64,000 nt of DNA from Otatea glauca (taxonomy: Eukaryota; Streptophyta; Magnoliopsida; Poales; Poaceae). This document shows, one piece after another, positions 10,714 through 23,269 of the stretch. The position numbers and the translations under genes are program-made. Every line of letters begins with the position of its first letter. The first letter of the stretch is position 1. The notes beneath the pieces are model-generated. The model had not been told where the DNA came from, did no database searches, and was given only the letters and a program-made list of their open reading frames with translations. The stretch is from NCBI GenBank assembly GCA_036346275.1, contig JAYEVK010000286.1:270190-334189 (forward strand), given 5' to 3'.

Positions 10714-13665
10714 CTACGGGTCTTCGGATGTTGGAGACACGTGATGTGAGAGAAGAGTATGGATGACTGGATCGTTGTTGTCTTCGTCATGAAACTCGCC
10801 TTTTTTGTTGATTACTTCCTTCATGATGAAGTAGGCGAGCTGGCCCTGAATGGCTTGGATTTCAGAAGGAAGCAGTCCTAACGTAGACAACTTGAGGTGC
10901 TATAAGTATATAAAACAAAATTAAGAGAGTATATAGAAATTGAGTGGTGCGAATCAATGTGTCATGTCAGCGTGACTGACCTCTACGTCATTGTCTTTTA
11001 TTGTGCATAATAAGATTTCGCGCATGTACCGGCACACGAAGTACCCACATAAATTTTTTCCTTGCGGCTGCTTGTGACATTGCAAAAATCGAATGAACTA
11101 AGATGTCGTCGAAGGAGCTATTTACTATGAAAAACGATATAAGAATATTCCTTGCGTGCGTACCGGAAACTTAGTACGGATTGTAAGGGACTTGTGGTAT
11201 GGGCGGTATCTCGAGCTCTTCTGACAATATCTTTTGAACACCTCATTTATTAATTGTGTCATCACTTCAAAGTCTTTTTTAGGTTTATCCAGTGGATCCA
11301 TGATGAGCATCTTGCTCTTTTCTTGATGAATTATTACGAGAATCCAGTGAAAGCTACATACACATGCATGATGCCATAGTCATTAGTCCTTACATCAGAG
11401 TAAATAACGAAATCAACGAGTAATTTAACTAGCTAGTGAGGAACTTACTTAAAATGGTATGGTAAAAGTATAAACTCCTTGTCTTGTAGTTTAATCAAAA
11501 CATTATATACGTACTCCTCGACTTCCTTTGGTGCTCTTTTGATTTCAGATTGGCAATCCGTTCCCGGGTCGAGGAATCCCACTGGCCCCTTGGTTCTTTG
11601 TAATTCAATCATCTCGTATCTATATAACGAAATAGTTAGACATGACATTTATCGATATTACGTGAATGTAGGCCAAGATTGATATACACTTACAGTGACC
11701 AGCATCTCAAAAAAGATACGTCGAGGGCGTCGTAGTAGAACAAGTTGTGCAAGTTATTGAATTCTATTAAGAAGTAGCCATGGCCCGCATGGTGAAAATG
11801 TTCCTCACGGAAAATTGAAGTGATCACCTTTGGGAGTACGTCTTGGTTGGATCGATCCATGTACCATGCATGTAATCGCTGCATCATGGGTGTTAGACTT
11901 TTTAACTTCGAAGCGGTGACTAAGGGCTTCCCTACCTCGAATTTCAATCTTTGTTGATTATATTGGTCATCGGACTTCGCCTTGCCCTTACTTTTTGTCA
12001 TACGACATCATACTCGATCCAGCCGCTTTGATCGCCGTCTGGCTTGTCTAATGTGCCAATTTCTTGGATCGGGGTTCGGGTTTGTCCTTTGAAGTACCAG
12101 GTTTTATAGGTTTCGGCTTTGGAGTACTACCAGTAGCCATCTTTATGGGGTCCTCAATGTATTTCTTTTCTACCTCATCTTACTTCTTCACCATTTCACT
12201 CTCGGATCTTTGGTGACGGATGCGAGGATTATCTGCGGAGAGGTCGGCACTGCATGGTCAAGACGATGTCACGCTTGCGCCTTTGGATGAATGAGTGGGC
12301 GGCACTTCCTAGAGTTGTTATCTTGTAATTGTGGGTTTTCTAGCCCGATCTCAACCAAGCATTCAAGTCACGTGTCCACGGACCTTTGCATAACTGGCGC
12401 TATCGGGTATTGTGCGGGACACCCCTTCTTGGCGCGGATAAACTACCTGTAGCGGCATGTACAAATATGTTCATCACAGACACGTTGGTGACGGTGTGGG
12501 GTCTGTATGTCGTCCACAGGATAATGGTTGTTGTCCGCCGCCAATGGCGTGGGCCGCATGCTGCTGCGACGACTGTAGGAATGGAAGAGCGTTGTGGGCT
12601 GCGGCGGCTCAAGGCTTGTTGTACTTGTCGTTCAACTTGTTCTTCAATGGTGCCTTGTATTTCTCACAGAACCCTTTCCTTCATCATTTCAATTTCCTGC
12701 TCAGCCCGCTCTTCTTTAGCTCTCTTCCAACTCCTATAAGAGTCTCCGTGCTCAGGGAATCCAATCTTCCATGGAACCTTGACCCCGACGCCTCGTGTCC
12801 GACCGGGGTGCTTTTTGTTTCCTAGGGCCGCTGTTAGCTTGTCTTTCTCCCTATCTGGGTGAAAAGATCCTTGGGTGGACTAGGCGTAAAACTCATGAAC
12901 TCTTTGCGTCATTGCTTCGTCTTCGCTGCTCTTAAATGATAAACCCCCAGTAGACAACATATCTGCCCTCGCTAGCACGTAGTGCTTCACTCGGTCTGGT
13001 AGTCCGATCAAGGGACTTGTGCCAGCCAATTGAACCGCTTCTAATTCCTGCCTCTCCCATTGAGCAATTTTACCCGCGTACCCACTCGTGCCAAGTCTAT
13101 AGGGGTGAGTATTCCTTCTTGCGATGCTAATGTGGTCCTCACTGGACTTCCTTGACGCTTCGGATTGCTTCATCGCCACAAACTCTTCCCAATATGGCTC
13201 TAATCTTGGGTACTCTCCGATGGCTGACCGGTTTTGCTTCACATAATTTGTGTTCACCTCGCCTTGAAGTTTCTCCACGCGCATCCATGGTCATTAATGC
13301 GTCGCGATGCACGAGATCTTGGCTCCTTGAAATTGAAGGTTTCTTTGAGCTCTGTCACAAATCCTCTTTGGTGGCTCGGGGCACTTTATGCCAATCCGAA
13401 TAGGTGATTGGCACTTTATCCTACGATTTACCCGCATGTTGACTGTATTTTCTCTTTGATTTTACGGGTGCAGCCTGGGGACCCAGATATCTAAGACCTA
13501 CGAGATGGTGTACCGGCCTTGAGGCTTCTTAGTTTTCCCTCGTCCTCGGCGTCTTGCAACAGGAGCATCATCTGCAACAGCGGTGGAGGCCTCGGCACCT
13601 TCGGTGGTTGGGTGGATGGTAAGGTACACCTTTCGGGCTCTCCTCCACTATAGGCTTGGTTTGGA
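10714..13665 (-). pseudogene. CACTA second ORF with Ulp1-like protease domain
   Basis: This is the downstream ORF of a plant CACTA element. 12880-13284 encodes an internal region with LGTSGYAGKIAQWERQE, typical of plant transposase (Ptta/En/Spm) proteins. 11690-12001 contains the linker (KLKSLTPMMQRLHAWYM). 11445-11648 leads into a peptidase C48/Ulp1-like fold: FHWILVIIH near 11347 (catalytic His), IMDPLD near 11297 (Asp) and QPQGKNLCGYFVC at about 11041-11080 (Gln and Cys). All four catalytic residues can be seen, although in separate frames or exons. The end is at SEDP-stop, 10714-10716. CACTA ORFs fused to a SUMO-protease-like domain are known in plants. Several frame breaks upstream of 12000 make it a likely pseudogene; some gaps could be introns. 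The start is not resolved. Confidence 0.72.
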
Positions 13666-13689
13666 CTCCATTAGAACTACTGATTCGAC

Positions 13690-15010
13690 CGAAACATAAT
13701 TTTAAATCAATTATTACATAATCATCTCATGGAATTTCAAAGTACAGATGTACTGTCCTGAGTTTAATATTGTGTGGTACTAAGATAAAAATGATTTTGC
13801 AAGAGCAAGAGACTTAATTAGATCAGAACAAGTGAAAGAATGCAAATTTTTACTTAGCCAATTAAAAGCTATGTTCATTTTAGTACTGCTTGCTTGAACT
13901 ACTGTTTATGTATATAACCTCTGTTCATCTCTAATCTGGGAACTAGTAATGCATCTTCTGAATAAATGGCTATAATATAGTTGTAGATTATCCTCTTGTG
14001 ATTAATTATAAACTGAGTTCACTCAATTTGGTTCAACCATTAAAAAGTTATGCAAGCAAAATAAATGGAAAGGAATAGCCAAGGAACAACCAAATGAGGA
14101 GAAAATAAGCCACTCGAGGATAGGATGTGCATATATGGTTCCCAACATGTGATACATGAATCTTTCAAATCTTGGAAGCAATTCAAAACATGTAGAAAGA
14201 GGACAACCCATGAATCTTTCATCTCTTTGATAAACTGAGATCCATAAAATTACCATTTTGTTTTAGAATTAAGTGAAAGTTTGTGTGCATTCAACGTTAA
14301 TTCACATTGCGATCCAATATTTTTCTTATACCACAGGCACTATATATGCACATTGAAAGGGGTGCAATTTCTCCATTGCAAAAACTCCTTGCACTAATTG
14401 CTAAGATGTCTCTTGCTATATCATATAGTCTGTGATGGTTTACTAAGTACTTGCATGGGAATTTAATGTGTGAGAACAGGTATGCAAATATTTCACTCAA
14501 GAAATATTAGTTGTTTCAATCCAAATGACAAAGTTAAGCATAGGATAGCTGTAGGAACATCTATGAAATGTAAATCTAGCTAAAATGTAAATAAACATTC
14601 ATTTCTGCATGATTCTTTAAGATCACGAGCAAAAGGTCAAAAAGAAGGCAAAGATGACATCTTCCAAGTTCAAAGTAATAGTCCTCATCTTATATTTTAT
14701 TTGACTTCTCCAACAAAAAGTAATTACTTGAGGTGAATAGGTGATATATCACGAGCTGAAATTACTTATGTCAAAAGCTTCTACTAACAAATCCTAGCTT
14801 AGAAGATTAATTTTGTGATTGAATAAGATGAGTCGTTTATCAATACCTCATTGCTTCAACCTATCCAATCTTGAATTGAATGGCTGGCAGATCACTTAAT
14901 GCAACTACATGGAGTGCAGTAGCAACTACAAGTATTAGTTTCTAAATCACGGAGTGCAGTAGCAACTACAAGCATTAGTACAAAATGAAAAATCAAAGAG
15001 TGCGATGTGA
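13690..15010. other. CACTA interior, AT-rich, no gene seen
   Basis: AT-rich sequence between the two CACTA genes. Small minus-strand open frames around 14023-14500 have no known motifs. A 27-bp segment ending in AGCATTAGT-like sequence is duplicated near 14920 and 14955. Confidence 0.4.
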
Positions 15011-15365
15011 CTACAAGCATTTGACTATACCCTTAGGCGTCGAGGCGCGAGGGCGGCGTCCGTGGTAGTCGTCGGAGGAGGGCGCGTCGTCGGGGGCGGC
15101 ATAGAGGCGCGGCGGCGTTAAGCGCTTGAGGCGTCGAGGCGTAGCCGAAGTCGGGGCGGCGGCCGTGGCGGCGTCGTCGGGGAGGCGTCGGCGCGGGAGG
15201 CGTCGAGGAGAGGTGCGGGGGCGTCGGCGGCGAGCCGTGACAAGCGTCGACAGAAGCGGCGACGTCGGGGGAAGCGGCGTCGTCGAACGCAAGCGCGAGG
15301 CTGCGGCCGTGGCAGCGTCGCGAGCGGGGTTTAGGGTTTAGGGCACACAGAAGAAGCGTATCCAT
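15011..15365 (-). other. GC-rich, first-exon-like segment inside CACTA
   Basis: GC-rich block with long open frames on both strands. The minus-strand frame starts MDTLLLCALNPKPRSR at 15365 and is rich in Pro, Arg and Ala. Two telobox motifs (TTTAGGGTTTAGGG, 15330-15343) sit near its start, as is common in plant 5' regions. It may be a captured promoter or first exon. No donor gene is recognised. Confidence 0.35.
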
Positions 15366-15379
15366 TTTACATATATATA

Positions 15380-15470
15380 GAGCATATTATCAGTGGCGGT
15401 TCTTGTGAAGAACCGCCACACATAAGTGTATCAGTGGCTATTCTTGTGAAGAACCGCCACTGATATAATT
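15380..15470. repeat. internal CACTA subterminal-type palindromes
   Basis: Two GTGGCGGTTCTTGTGAAGAA...CCGCCAC palindromes of the type found at the element ends lie in the middle of the element. No CACTA terminus is visible next to them. They may mark an older, decayed CACTA end. Confidence 0.6.
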
Positions 15471-15480
15471 ATCCTAATAT

Positions 15481-15980
15481 ATTAATGACCTTATATAATC
15501 CTAATAAATATTAAATACCCTATATAATCCAACTAAATATTATATACCCTATATAATCCTAATACAATAATTACCATATATAATCCTAATATAGTAATAT
15601 ACCCTATATAATACTAATATATTAATGACCCTATGTAATCCTAATATATTAATGACCTTATATAATCCTAATAAATATTAAATACCCTATATAATCCAAC
15701 TAAATATTATATACCTATATAATCCTAATACAGTAATTACCATATATAATCCTAATATAGTAATATACCTATATAATACTAATATATTAATGACCCTATG
15801 TAATCCTAATATATTAATGACCTTATATAATCCTAATAAATATTAAATACCTATTTAATCCAACTAAATATTATATACCCTATATAATCCTAATACAGAT
15901 AATTACCATATATAATCCTAATATAGTAATATACCTATATAATACTAATATATTAATTACCCTATGTAATCTTAATATAT
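15481..15980. repeat. 166-bp tandem repeat, three units
   Basis: The marker ATTAATGACC recurs in the same context at 15481, 15648, 15813 and 15979, giving periods of 165-167 bp. Each unit consists of about six 28-bp subrepeats of the form TATATAATCCTAATA plus a variable tail. A second short tandem (CATTTCCATTACTCCA) follows at 15985-16080. Confidence 0.85.
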
Positions 15981-16086
15981 TAATGACCCACATTTCCATT
16001 ACTCCACACAAATGCATAACACCACATTTCCATTACTCCATACAAATGCATATTGTTTACATCACATTGCCATTACTCGTATATAG

Positions 16087-19000
16087 CTAATTATTTTCTT
16101 TCACAATTTGCCCTTCTTCATGATCGTCGCGATGATAGGTAGCTTCTGAGTGGTTTCTTCCTCGAGCTGATGTTGCCATCTCTGAAGGAGGCAACTCATC
16201 AAACTGGTTGTACTCATCCTCATCCACGACATTCTCAACTCCAACGATCCTTCTTTTTCCTGAAGAACTACATGGCGCTTCTTATCTGCCGAGTCGATTA
16301 CATAGAAGACTTGTGCTACTTGCCATGAAATACGAATGGTTAAATCTCTATATCCGACATGTTCGATGTCCACGGAGTGAAGCCGTGCTTGTCCACCTTG
16401 ACACCCTTTGGAAGTTGTACCCAGCGACACGAAACATCAGGATCTTAAAAATACAATAGTCGAGCTCTCAAATCTCTTCTATGAACCCATAGAAGCTACT
16501 CTTCTTACTGCCTGTGTAGTCATAGGTATCTATGTGGACACCACTATTTTGGTAAGTGCTTTTGCTATCCTGAGATCACGTGTAAAGGTATATCCATTTA
16601 TGTCGTATCCTTGCCATGTCAAGATTGTACCTGATGGCCCTTTTGCCAACCACCTCAACATAACACTCGTTTCTTTCCCAGTCATATGCTCTTTGAAGCA
16701 ATGATTGAACAAACGGTAATGCTCTTTTGTTACCCAAACCTCGATCGTCCACGATTTTCCTCTCGTAGCTTATCCTTGTGCATGTCCATATCGAGGACAC
16801 CTCAAGTATTGTTGCAAGGCTGTGAAATGAGCTTTTGAACAATCCATGATCGTAGGAATTTGTTGATTTCCTTCCAATCGTCCCTTTCCCAGCTAGCCTA
16901 CCATCATGGTGAGATGCGAGCACTCCTACAGGTTCCACCCCTCCATGTAATCCATAAAACTCGATAACCTCCTTAGTTGCATAACCTTCCACAATGCAGC
17001 CCTCCGTAGAGATCGATTGCGAACATACTTCTTCAGGATACCCATGTACCTTTCGAACGGGTACATCTGATGCAGGAATACGAGGCCACATACATTTATC
17101 TCTTTCACAAGGTGAACAATGAGATGAACCATTATATCAAAAAATGATGGAGGGAAATACATCTCTAACTGGCATAGTGTCTTGACCACATCATTTTACA
17201 GTTCAGAAAGTCCTATGGATTGATGACCTTATGTGAAATTGTGTTGAAGAAGAAACACAACCTCATGATTGCCTCTCGTACATTTTCAGGCAGAATATCT
17301 CTAATTGCAATAGGAAGCATTTGTGTCGTCATCACATGACATTTATGAGACTTCATGCCAGTTAACTTCAAATCTTTCATCGAGACCAGTTTCTTGATGC
17401 TTGCGGAGTAACCGGACGGAACTTTCACACCATGCAAGCATTTGCAGAGGTCTGTTCTCTCTTTCTTGGATAGAGTGTAGCAAACTGGGGGAAGATAAAG
17501 TCGCCCTTTCCCGGTGTCTTGAGGATGTAGCTCAGCTTTGATTTTCATATCTTCCAGGTCCCTTCGTTCCTTCAGTCCGTCCTTAGTTTTGCTAGGAATG
17601 TTCAGCAAAAGACCAATCAAACTGTCACATACATTTTTCTATACGTGCATGAAGTCTATGCAGTGTCGAACTTCTAAGTCCTTCCAATAGGGCAAGTTCC
17701 AAAATATCGATCTCTTCTTCCACGTGGTCTTCTCAGTACGAGACCTCGATTTATTATTACTATCTCCCTTTCCAAGTACAACATTAATATCCTTAACCAT
17801 ATCATATACCTCTTCCCCACGACGAGGCCTTGGAGCTATACCATCCTCTTTTATCCGGTCGAATTGTTTCTTCATATTGCGATAGGGGTGATTCCTGCGA
17901 AGGAACCTACGGTGATGCATATACATAGTTTTTCTTGAGTTATTGAGCCACACACTAGCGGTTTCATCCATGCCTTTGGGGCATGCTTTGGCCCCTTTAC
18001 GATCTGACCGGATAGGTTACCAAGGGCGGGGAAATCATTGATGGTGCAAAACAACAATGCGCGTAGGATGAAGTACTCTAAACATACTCATCCCATACAC
18101 CATACACCTTCGTTCCACAGTACCACAAGATCTTCCACCAATGGTTGTAGGTATACATCAATATCATTGTCGGGTTGTCTCGGCCATTGGATAGCGGCGA
18201 CATCATAATGTACTTCGTTTCATACACAACCAAGGAGGAAGGTTGTAGATCTGAGAGTCACGGGCCAAGTGCTATGAATACTACTTATGTTACGAAAAGA
18301 TTCATTCCATCCGTACTCAACCCAAACCTTATATTCCTCGGTTCATTCCCAAAGTCCATCCTAAAGAGCCTATCGATGGTTCTCCTTTGGCGAGAATCGG
18401 TGAGGATGTCTCGACTTTCCATCCTTTTTACGCTCTTACGAGTGCCATCGCATCGATTGGGCATATTTTGTTTCAAATAAGCGCTTCAACCGAGGAATTC
18501 TGGTAAATACCACACCACTTTAGCGGAGCTCCTTTCTTCACCACAGTGCCCTCATTGTCATAGCCTTTACGCTTGTATCGCGATGATTTGCACACGGACA
18601 TACATGCATGTCGTATACTCTTTGCGATAGAGTATACAATCGTTTGGACATGCATTTATTCTTTCTACTTCCAATCCCAATGGACATACAACCTTCTTAG
18701 CTAAATAAGTGGTTATCGGCAATCGTTTCCATCTAGAAGCATGTCCGCTAAGAGATGTAATAGCGTAGTGAAACTCTTATCGGACCAACCATTGCTTGCC
18801 TTCAATTTTAGAAGAGAAAGAGCGGTGTGCAACTTTGTGTATTCCTCCTTGCAACCCGGGAACAAAGGTGTGTCCGAGTCGTCCAGCAAACCCTTGAATT
18901 GATTAAACTCTCTCTAATTAGTGTAGTTCCCTTCTGCATCGCGCAACATCTGAGCAAGATTATTATCGTCATCAATGTCCAACCTATCCTCATCAGATCC

Positions 19001-19307
19001 ATAACCGATGTCAGCTACCATAATGCCTTCTCCATCATGCAATACGTTATCACCTTCATGTATGTTTTCCTCTTCACCGTGACTTGTCCAACGTGTATAG
19101 CCAAGTACAAAACCCCTTCGAATCAAGTGCAAGTGGATGTGCTCTTCGTCTGAAAATATTTTCTCATTCTTGCAATCAATGCATGGACAATGTATGTACT
19201 CCATCTTCTTGTGCAACTTGTTCTCCTCAGCGGCTCTTAGAAAAGCAGATACCCGTCGATGTAATCTCAACATAGCAGTTCGCATTGTACATCCATCTCC
19301 GGTCCAT
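16087..19307 (-). pseudogene. TNP2-like CACTA transposase, frameshifted
   Basis: Catalytic transposase of the En/Spm class. The start is placed at 19307 because MDRRWMY matches the family N-terminus; the frame shifts near 19255. The N-terminal transposase-associated domain follows (YIHCPCIDCKNEK, then RGFVLGYTRWTSHGE). Next come the central TNP2 region (RNIRFGLSTDGMN near 18300; LRALLFCTINDFPALGNLSG near 18030; MGHRRFLPRNHP-like YMHHRRFLRRNHPYR near 17900), a clean stretch at 17213-17620 (GLKSHKCHV-like GMKSHKCHVMTTQMLPIAIR), the DUF4218-like block at 16926-17190 (LVKEINVCG, MYPFERYMGILKKYVRNRS) and the DUF4216-like C-terminus (WQGYDINGYTF; GKRRIVGVENVVDEDEYNQ) ending at the TAG at 16087-16089. 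One-base shifts occur near 18000 and 17000, among others. Length and domain order fit a full gene that has since decayed. Confidence 0.87.
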
Positions 19308-19342
19308 CTAAAATTAATTAACATATAAAAATTGATCAAAAA

Positions 19343-22060
19343 CTAATCTAATTACTTATCATCTAAAGGAACTAGATAATAAATTCATCATCTAAAAATG
19401 ATGAGCACCCACCTACCAAATTAACTAAAATTTCATGTATATTAATATCCACTAATCTTAATGAAAGAAATTTAATATGTGCAAGATGTATATTATATGT
19501 GCACACTAATGGAACCAAATTAATAGTAATTAAAAAACTAATCTAATTACTTATCATCTAAAGTATCTAGATAATAAATTCATCATCTAAAAATGATCAG
19601 CACCCACCTACCAAATTAACTAAAATTTCATGTATATTAATATCCACTAATCTTAATGAAACAAATTTAATATATGCAAGATGTATATTTGAAGAACCGA
19701 GATGGTGAGCAGGAGGGGGTGAATGGTCGTAAATAAAAATTCCCCAAAATACTCCAACAAAAACCTCAACAAGATCGCTCAAAGGAATTGTGAAAAACCG
19801 AAAAACTAGACAACTATGTGTACCCCAAGCTTGCATGGATAAGTACCATAAAATATGTAGGGATTTTGAGTCACAATCCTGGTTGTCTAGTGTCCAAGAT
19901 AAAGAGGAATTAATTCAAACTCTTGCTTTTAGAAAGGACATCAATTCAAATCACAAAGTCACTTTGGGAAAAGCAAAAGCAGAATTTCAGAACTTGTCCT
20001 CAATTTGCACAGGAGATTGGTGGGATTCTGCAGCTCACAAAATTCTGAGAATTTTTCTCCTATGAGCATCAGAGTCATAAAGAACTCCACCAAATTTCTC
20101 CTCAAAAAACCTTACAGAAAAAACAGGAACAATCTAAGAACACAGTATGCTCAAGAACTTCGAGCAGAAAGTTTGGGGCTCAGTTTTCACATCATGGCGC
20201 CCAAACGGTGCAACAAGTGAACTCCAAAATTTTTATTCAGGTGTATATCAGAGTCCCGCACCTCTTAAAACAAGAGTCACTCAAAAAGGATGTTTCTATA
20301 TTTTAAAAAAATCAAACACTGACTGCTGCTTGAAGAACAAGTTCGAACAAAGTTGGAACTTGAAAGAAAAGATGTTCTCTACTCAATCCAAGAGTGCAAA
20401 AGAGATGTAAAACCATATGAACACACTCAAAACATCCAAGATCAGCAGCATTTAGAAGGAGGGAGGCAAATCCAAATTACTTGAAAGTAAATTGCGGGAA
20501 TGTAATTGCGGAAAGTAAATGCTGAATTTAAATTGCGTAAAGTAAAGACATAATGTAAATCGCAAAATAAATTCAGAGGTGGATGGATAAAACTTTCATT
20601 TCTGGAAGGAGGTTACAAAGCCTCACATTCATGTGGGCAAAGCTCAAATGAGCATCAAAAACCTCAACACCTTCTAGGAAGGAGGCTACCCTCCACCCCT
20701 ATTTATACTACTCTTGGGCCACCTACCACCCTTGGATGAGTCCCTCAACCTAGAGCACTCATCTAAGGGCTAGGATTAACCCACACACACAGCCATGCAA
20801 GGCTAACCCAAAACCCACACACATACGGGTTTTCTTGCACAGATTTTCAAAGCATACTACCTAGACCCGCTAACCTATCAACTAGACCTCAATCCAACAG
20901 CTCTCATTGATCCACGCGACATCTAGCTAGCATCAACTCCTTTCCTTGTCTTCTTGACTTGCCCGGACTCCATCTCCGATCATCTTCGGCGATCTCCCAA
21001 CCGTCTGGACCTCGCGCTCCTCGCCTAGTCCGGTCATCCTTCGCCTCACCATGACCTAGCACCGTCGCCTACAACCATCAAAGACAAGGAAACTCCTCAC
21101 ATAGCAATGCCCACAAAGATGTGCAATAAACCATCCAACTCATCACTACTGCGTCCATACGGCAGATGCGCCACTCTGGCAGAGACAACTCAAATTGCTT
21201 CATTTTGAAAATCAATCCAAATCAAACTCAAACTTGAGCACACCTTGCTCAAATAAAGTCAAATACTCATCACAAACATGGATGGACCTCCACATGGTCC
21301 TTCAATATTATATGTGCACACTAATGGAATCAAATTAATAGTAATAAAAAAACTAATCTAATTACTTATCATCTAAACGAGCTAGATAATAAATTCATCA
21401 TCTAAAAATGATGAGCACCCACCTACCAAATTAACTAAAATTTCATGTATATTAATATCCACTAATCTTAATGAAACAAATTTAATATATGCAAGATGTA
21501 TATTATATGTGCACACTAATGGAACCAAATTAATAGTAATCAAAAAACTAATCTAATTACTTATCATCTAAAGGAGCTAGATGATAAATTTATCATCTAA
21601 AAATGATGAGCACCCACCTACCAAATTAACTAAAATTTCATGTATATTAATATCCACTAATCTTAATTAACCAAATTTTATATGTGCAAGATGTATATTA
21701 TATGTGCACACTAATGGAACCAAATTAATAGTAATCAAAAAAACTAATCTAATTACTTATCATCTAAAGGAGCTAGATAATAAATTCATCATCTAAAAAT
21801 AATGAGCACCCACCTACCAAATTAACTAAAATTTCACTTTTATATTAATATCCAATAATCTTAATTAAATAAATTTAATATGTGCAAGATGTATATGTCC
21901 ACACTAATGGAACCAAACTTAATATATGCAAGATGTATATGTCCACACTAATGGAACCAAATTAACAGTAATTAGAAAACTAATCTAATTACTTATCATC
22001 TAAAGAAGCTAGATAATAAATTCATTATCTACCAAATTAACTTAAAATGCAATTTATATT
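19343..22060. repeat. 195-bp tandem array in CACTA 5' region, six units
   Basis: CTAATCTAATTACTTATCATC starts units at about 19343, 19538, 21353, 21548, 21744 and 21980. The spacing is 195-196 bp, except for the solo LTR inserted after the second unit start and an internal duplication in the fifth unit. The array lies upstream of the transposase start. It holds no coding sequence. Confidence 0.9.
19690..21304 (-). mobile_element. solo LTR, 1,615 bp, nested in CACTA
   Basis: Starts TGAAGAACCGAGATGG and ends CATGGTCCTTCA, that is, short inverted TG...CA ends. It is flanked by ATATT at 19685-19689 and 21305-21309. No internal region or second LTR is present, so it is a solo LTR. Open frames at 19790-20410 are in LTR sequence and are not called. 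Orientation is inferred from the better-conserved end TGAAGGACC and is uncertain. Confidence 0.85.
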
Positions 22061-22404
22061 AAATATATGCTTGATCATAATTCATCATCTATAAAAGGAA
22101 CACAACATCATCTAATGAACCTAGCTAGGAAATAAATTCATCAACTACAAAATGGTAGGTAAATAAAAATAAACAAAATCTAAACTTTTCATCTCATCTA
22201 CATATAAACCTTATTTAAACTAGGTTTAAAAATTAAATTGCAACAAGATTAACACAAATATTGAGAGGAGAAAAATAACTCACCAAGGAACAACTAGAGG
22301 AAGTACAAGCACAAGAATTGGAGAAAGCGAAATATGAAAATTAGAACTTTTGGTTTGCTCTCGGGAGGAAGAAGACCGGTCTTGCTCTGACCACCTATTT
22401 ATAA

Positions 22405-22740
22405 ACAATATTATTAGTGGCGGTTGTTAACTAGAACCGCCAGCGATAATTCATTATCTGTGGCGGTTCGAGATAGAACCGCCACGAGATAATCAATAAT
22501 ATCGATGGCGGTTGGAGGATAGAACCGCCACTATAACCTAATTATCGATGGCGGTTCTATTCTCCAACCGCCACTAATGATGTATTGTTATCGGTGGCGG
22601 TTCTATCCTCGAACGCCGCGATAATAATTATCGATGGCGGTTCGAGGATAGAACCGCCGCGATATTCTTCCGCTATTTTCGATATAGAACCGCGCGCGAT
22701 AATTATATTTGTGGTGGTTGAAAAAACACCACAAATAGAC
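22405..22740. repeat. right subterminal repeats of 14.5-kb CACTA
   Basis: Alternating GATGGCGGTTCTA and AACCGCCAC motifs, about eight palindromic units. They mirror the left array and lie inside the GTAGTG terminus. Confidence 0.85.
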
Positions 22741-22769
22741 CGTCACCTATTGCGGGTTTTGGCGTAGTG

Positions 22770-23260
22770 TTTCCCTCTTCTCAACCCCTAATCCAATCGC
22801 TTTCTCCGACTCCTTTCCGGCTGTCCCTCATCAGGTTCTTCGCTTCGATGACCGTGGAATCTTGTGACGCCGTCCGTGCAGCGGAGATGGTGCTAGTGGC
22901 GTCCCCCCAAGAATCCAGCATGATGAAGCTGTAGAGCGAAGCCGCCGCCAGTGAGGTGAAGTTGCCGTCGCAATGGTAGAACCAGGTGGGCCCGTTGTCG
23001 TCGGTCAGCAGTGCGTGGCGCTTCAGCGCCCGCCGCTCTGCTTAGATCGATAGGCGGCGTGGCTCCCTCTGCTCGGATCGGCCGATCCGATGAAGTTCGA
23101 CCGGATCTGCCCTCCCTTTGTCGATCCGGTCATCCTGCTGGTGATTGCGGTGGTTTGGTGGTCAAAGCAGGCATGGTGAGGTCTCGTGGCGAAGGCTCTT
23201 GGTGCGAGAGTGCGGCGAAGGCGGGACACGGACGAAGTGTTGGGCGGTGAGCGGGACCGT
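22770..23260. other. retroposon body, second segment
   Basis: GC-rich sequence between the two CACTA elements, part of the split retroposon. The minus strand shows an open stretch containing GPTWFYHCDGNFTSLAAASL (about 22990-22920) that looks protein-like. I cannot assign it. Stops occur on both sides. Confidence 0.45.
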
Positions 23261-23269
23261 CACTACTAC

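Larger units (their letters stand above)
8265..22769 (-). mobile_element. 14.5-kb CACTA (En/Spm) transposon
   Basis: It starts CACTACCTTGAAAAAGG and ends GGGTTTTGGCGTAGTG, with TTT on both sides (8262-8264 and 22770-22772). Arrays of GTGGCGGTT...AACCGCCAC palindromes fill both subterminal regions. Genes are read on the minus strand in the usual CACTA order: TNP2-type transposase (16087-19307), then a second ORF (10714-13665). Both are broken, so this copy could not transpose by itself. A solo LTR (19690-21304) was inserted later. Confidence 0.92.

Noticed and set aside
19790..20410. Several plus-strand open frames of 70-91 codons
   Set aside because: They lie wholly within a solo LTR that has clear ends and a target duplication.
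19343..22060. Regular repeats as a CRISPR-like array
   Set aside because: Units are 195 bp, contiguous without unique spacers, and lie inside a plant CACTA element.
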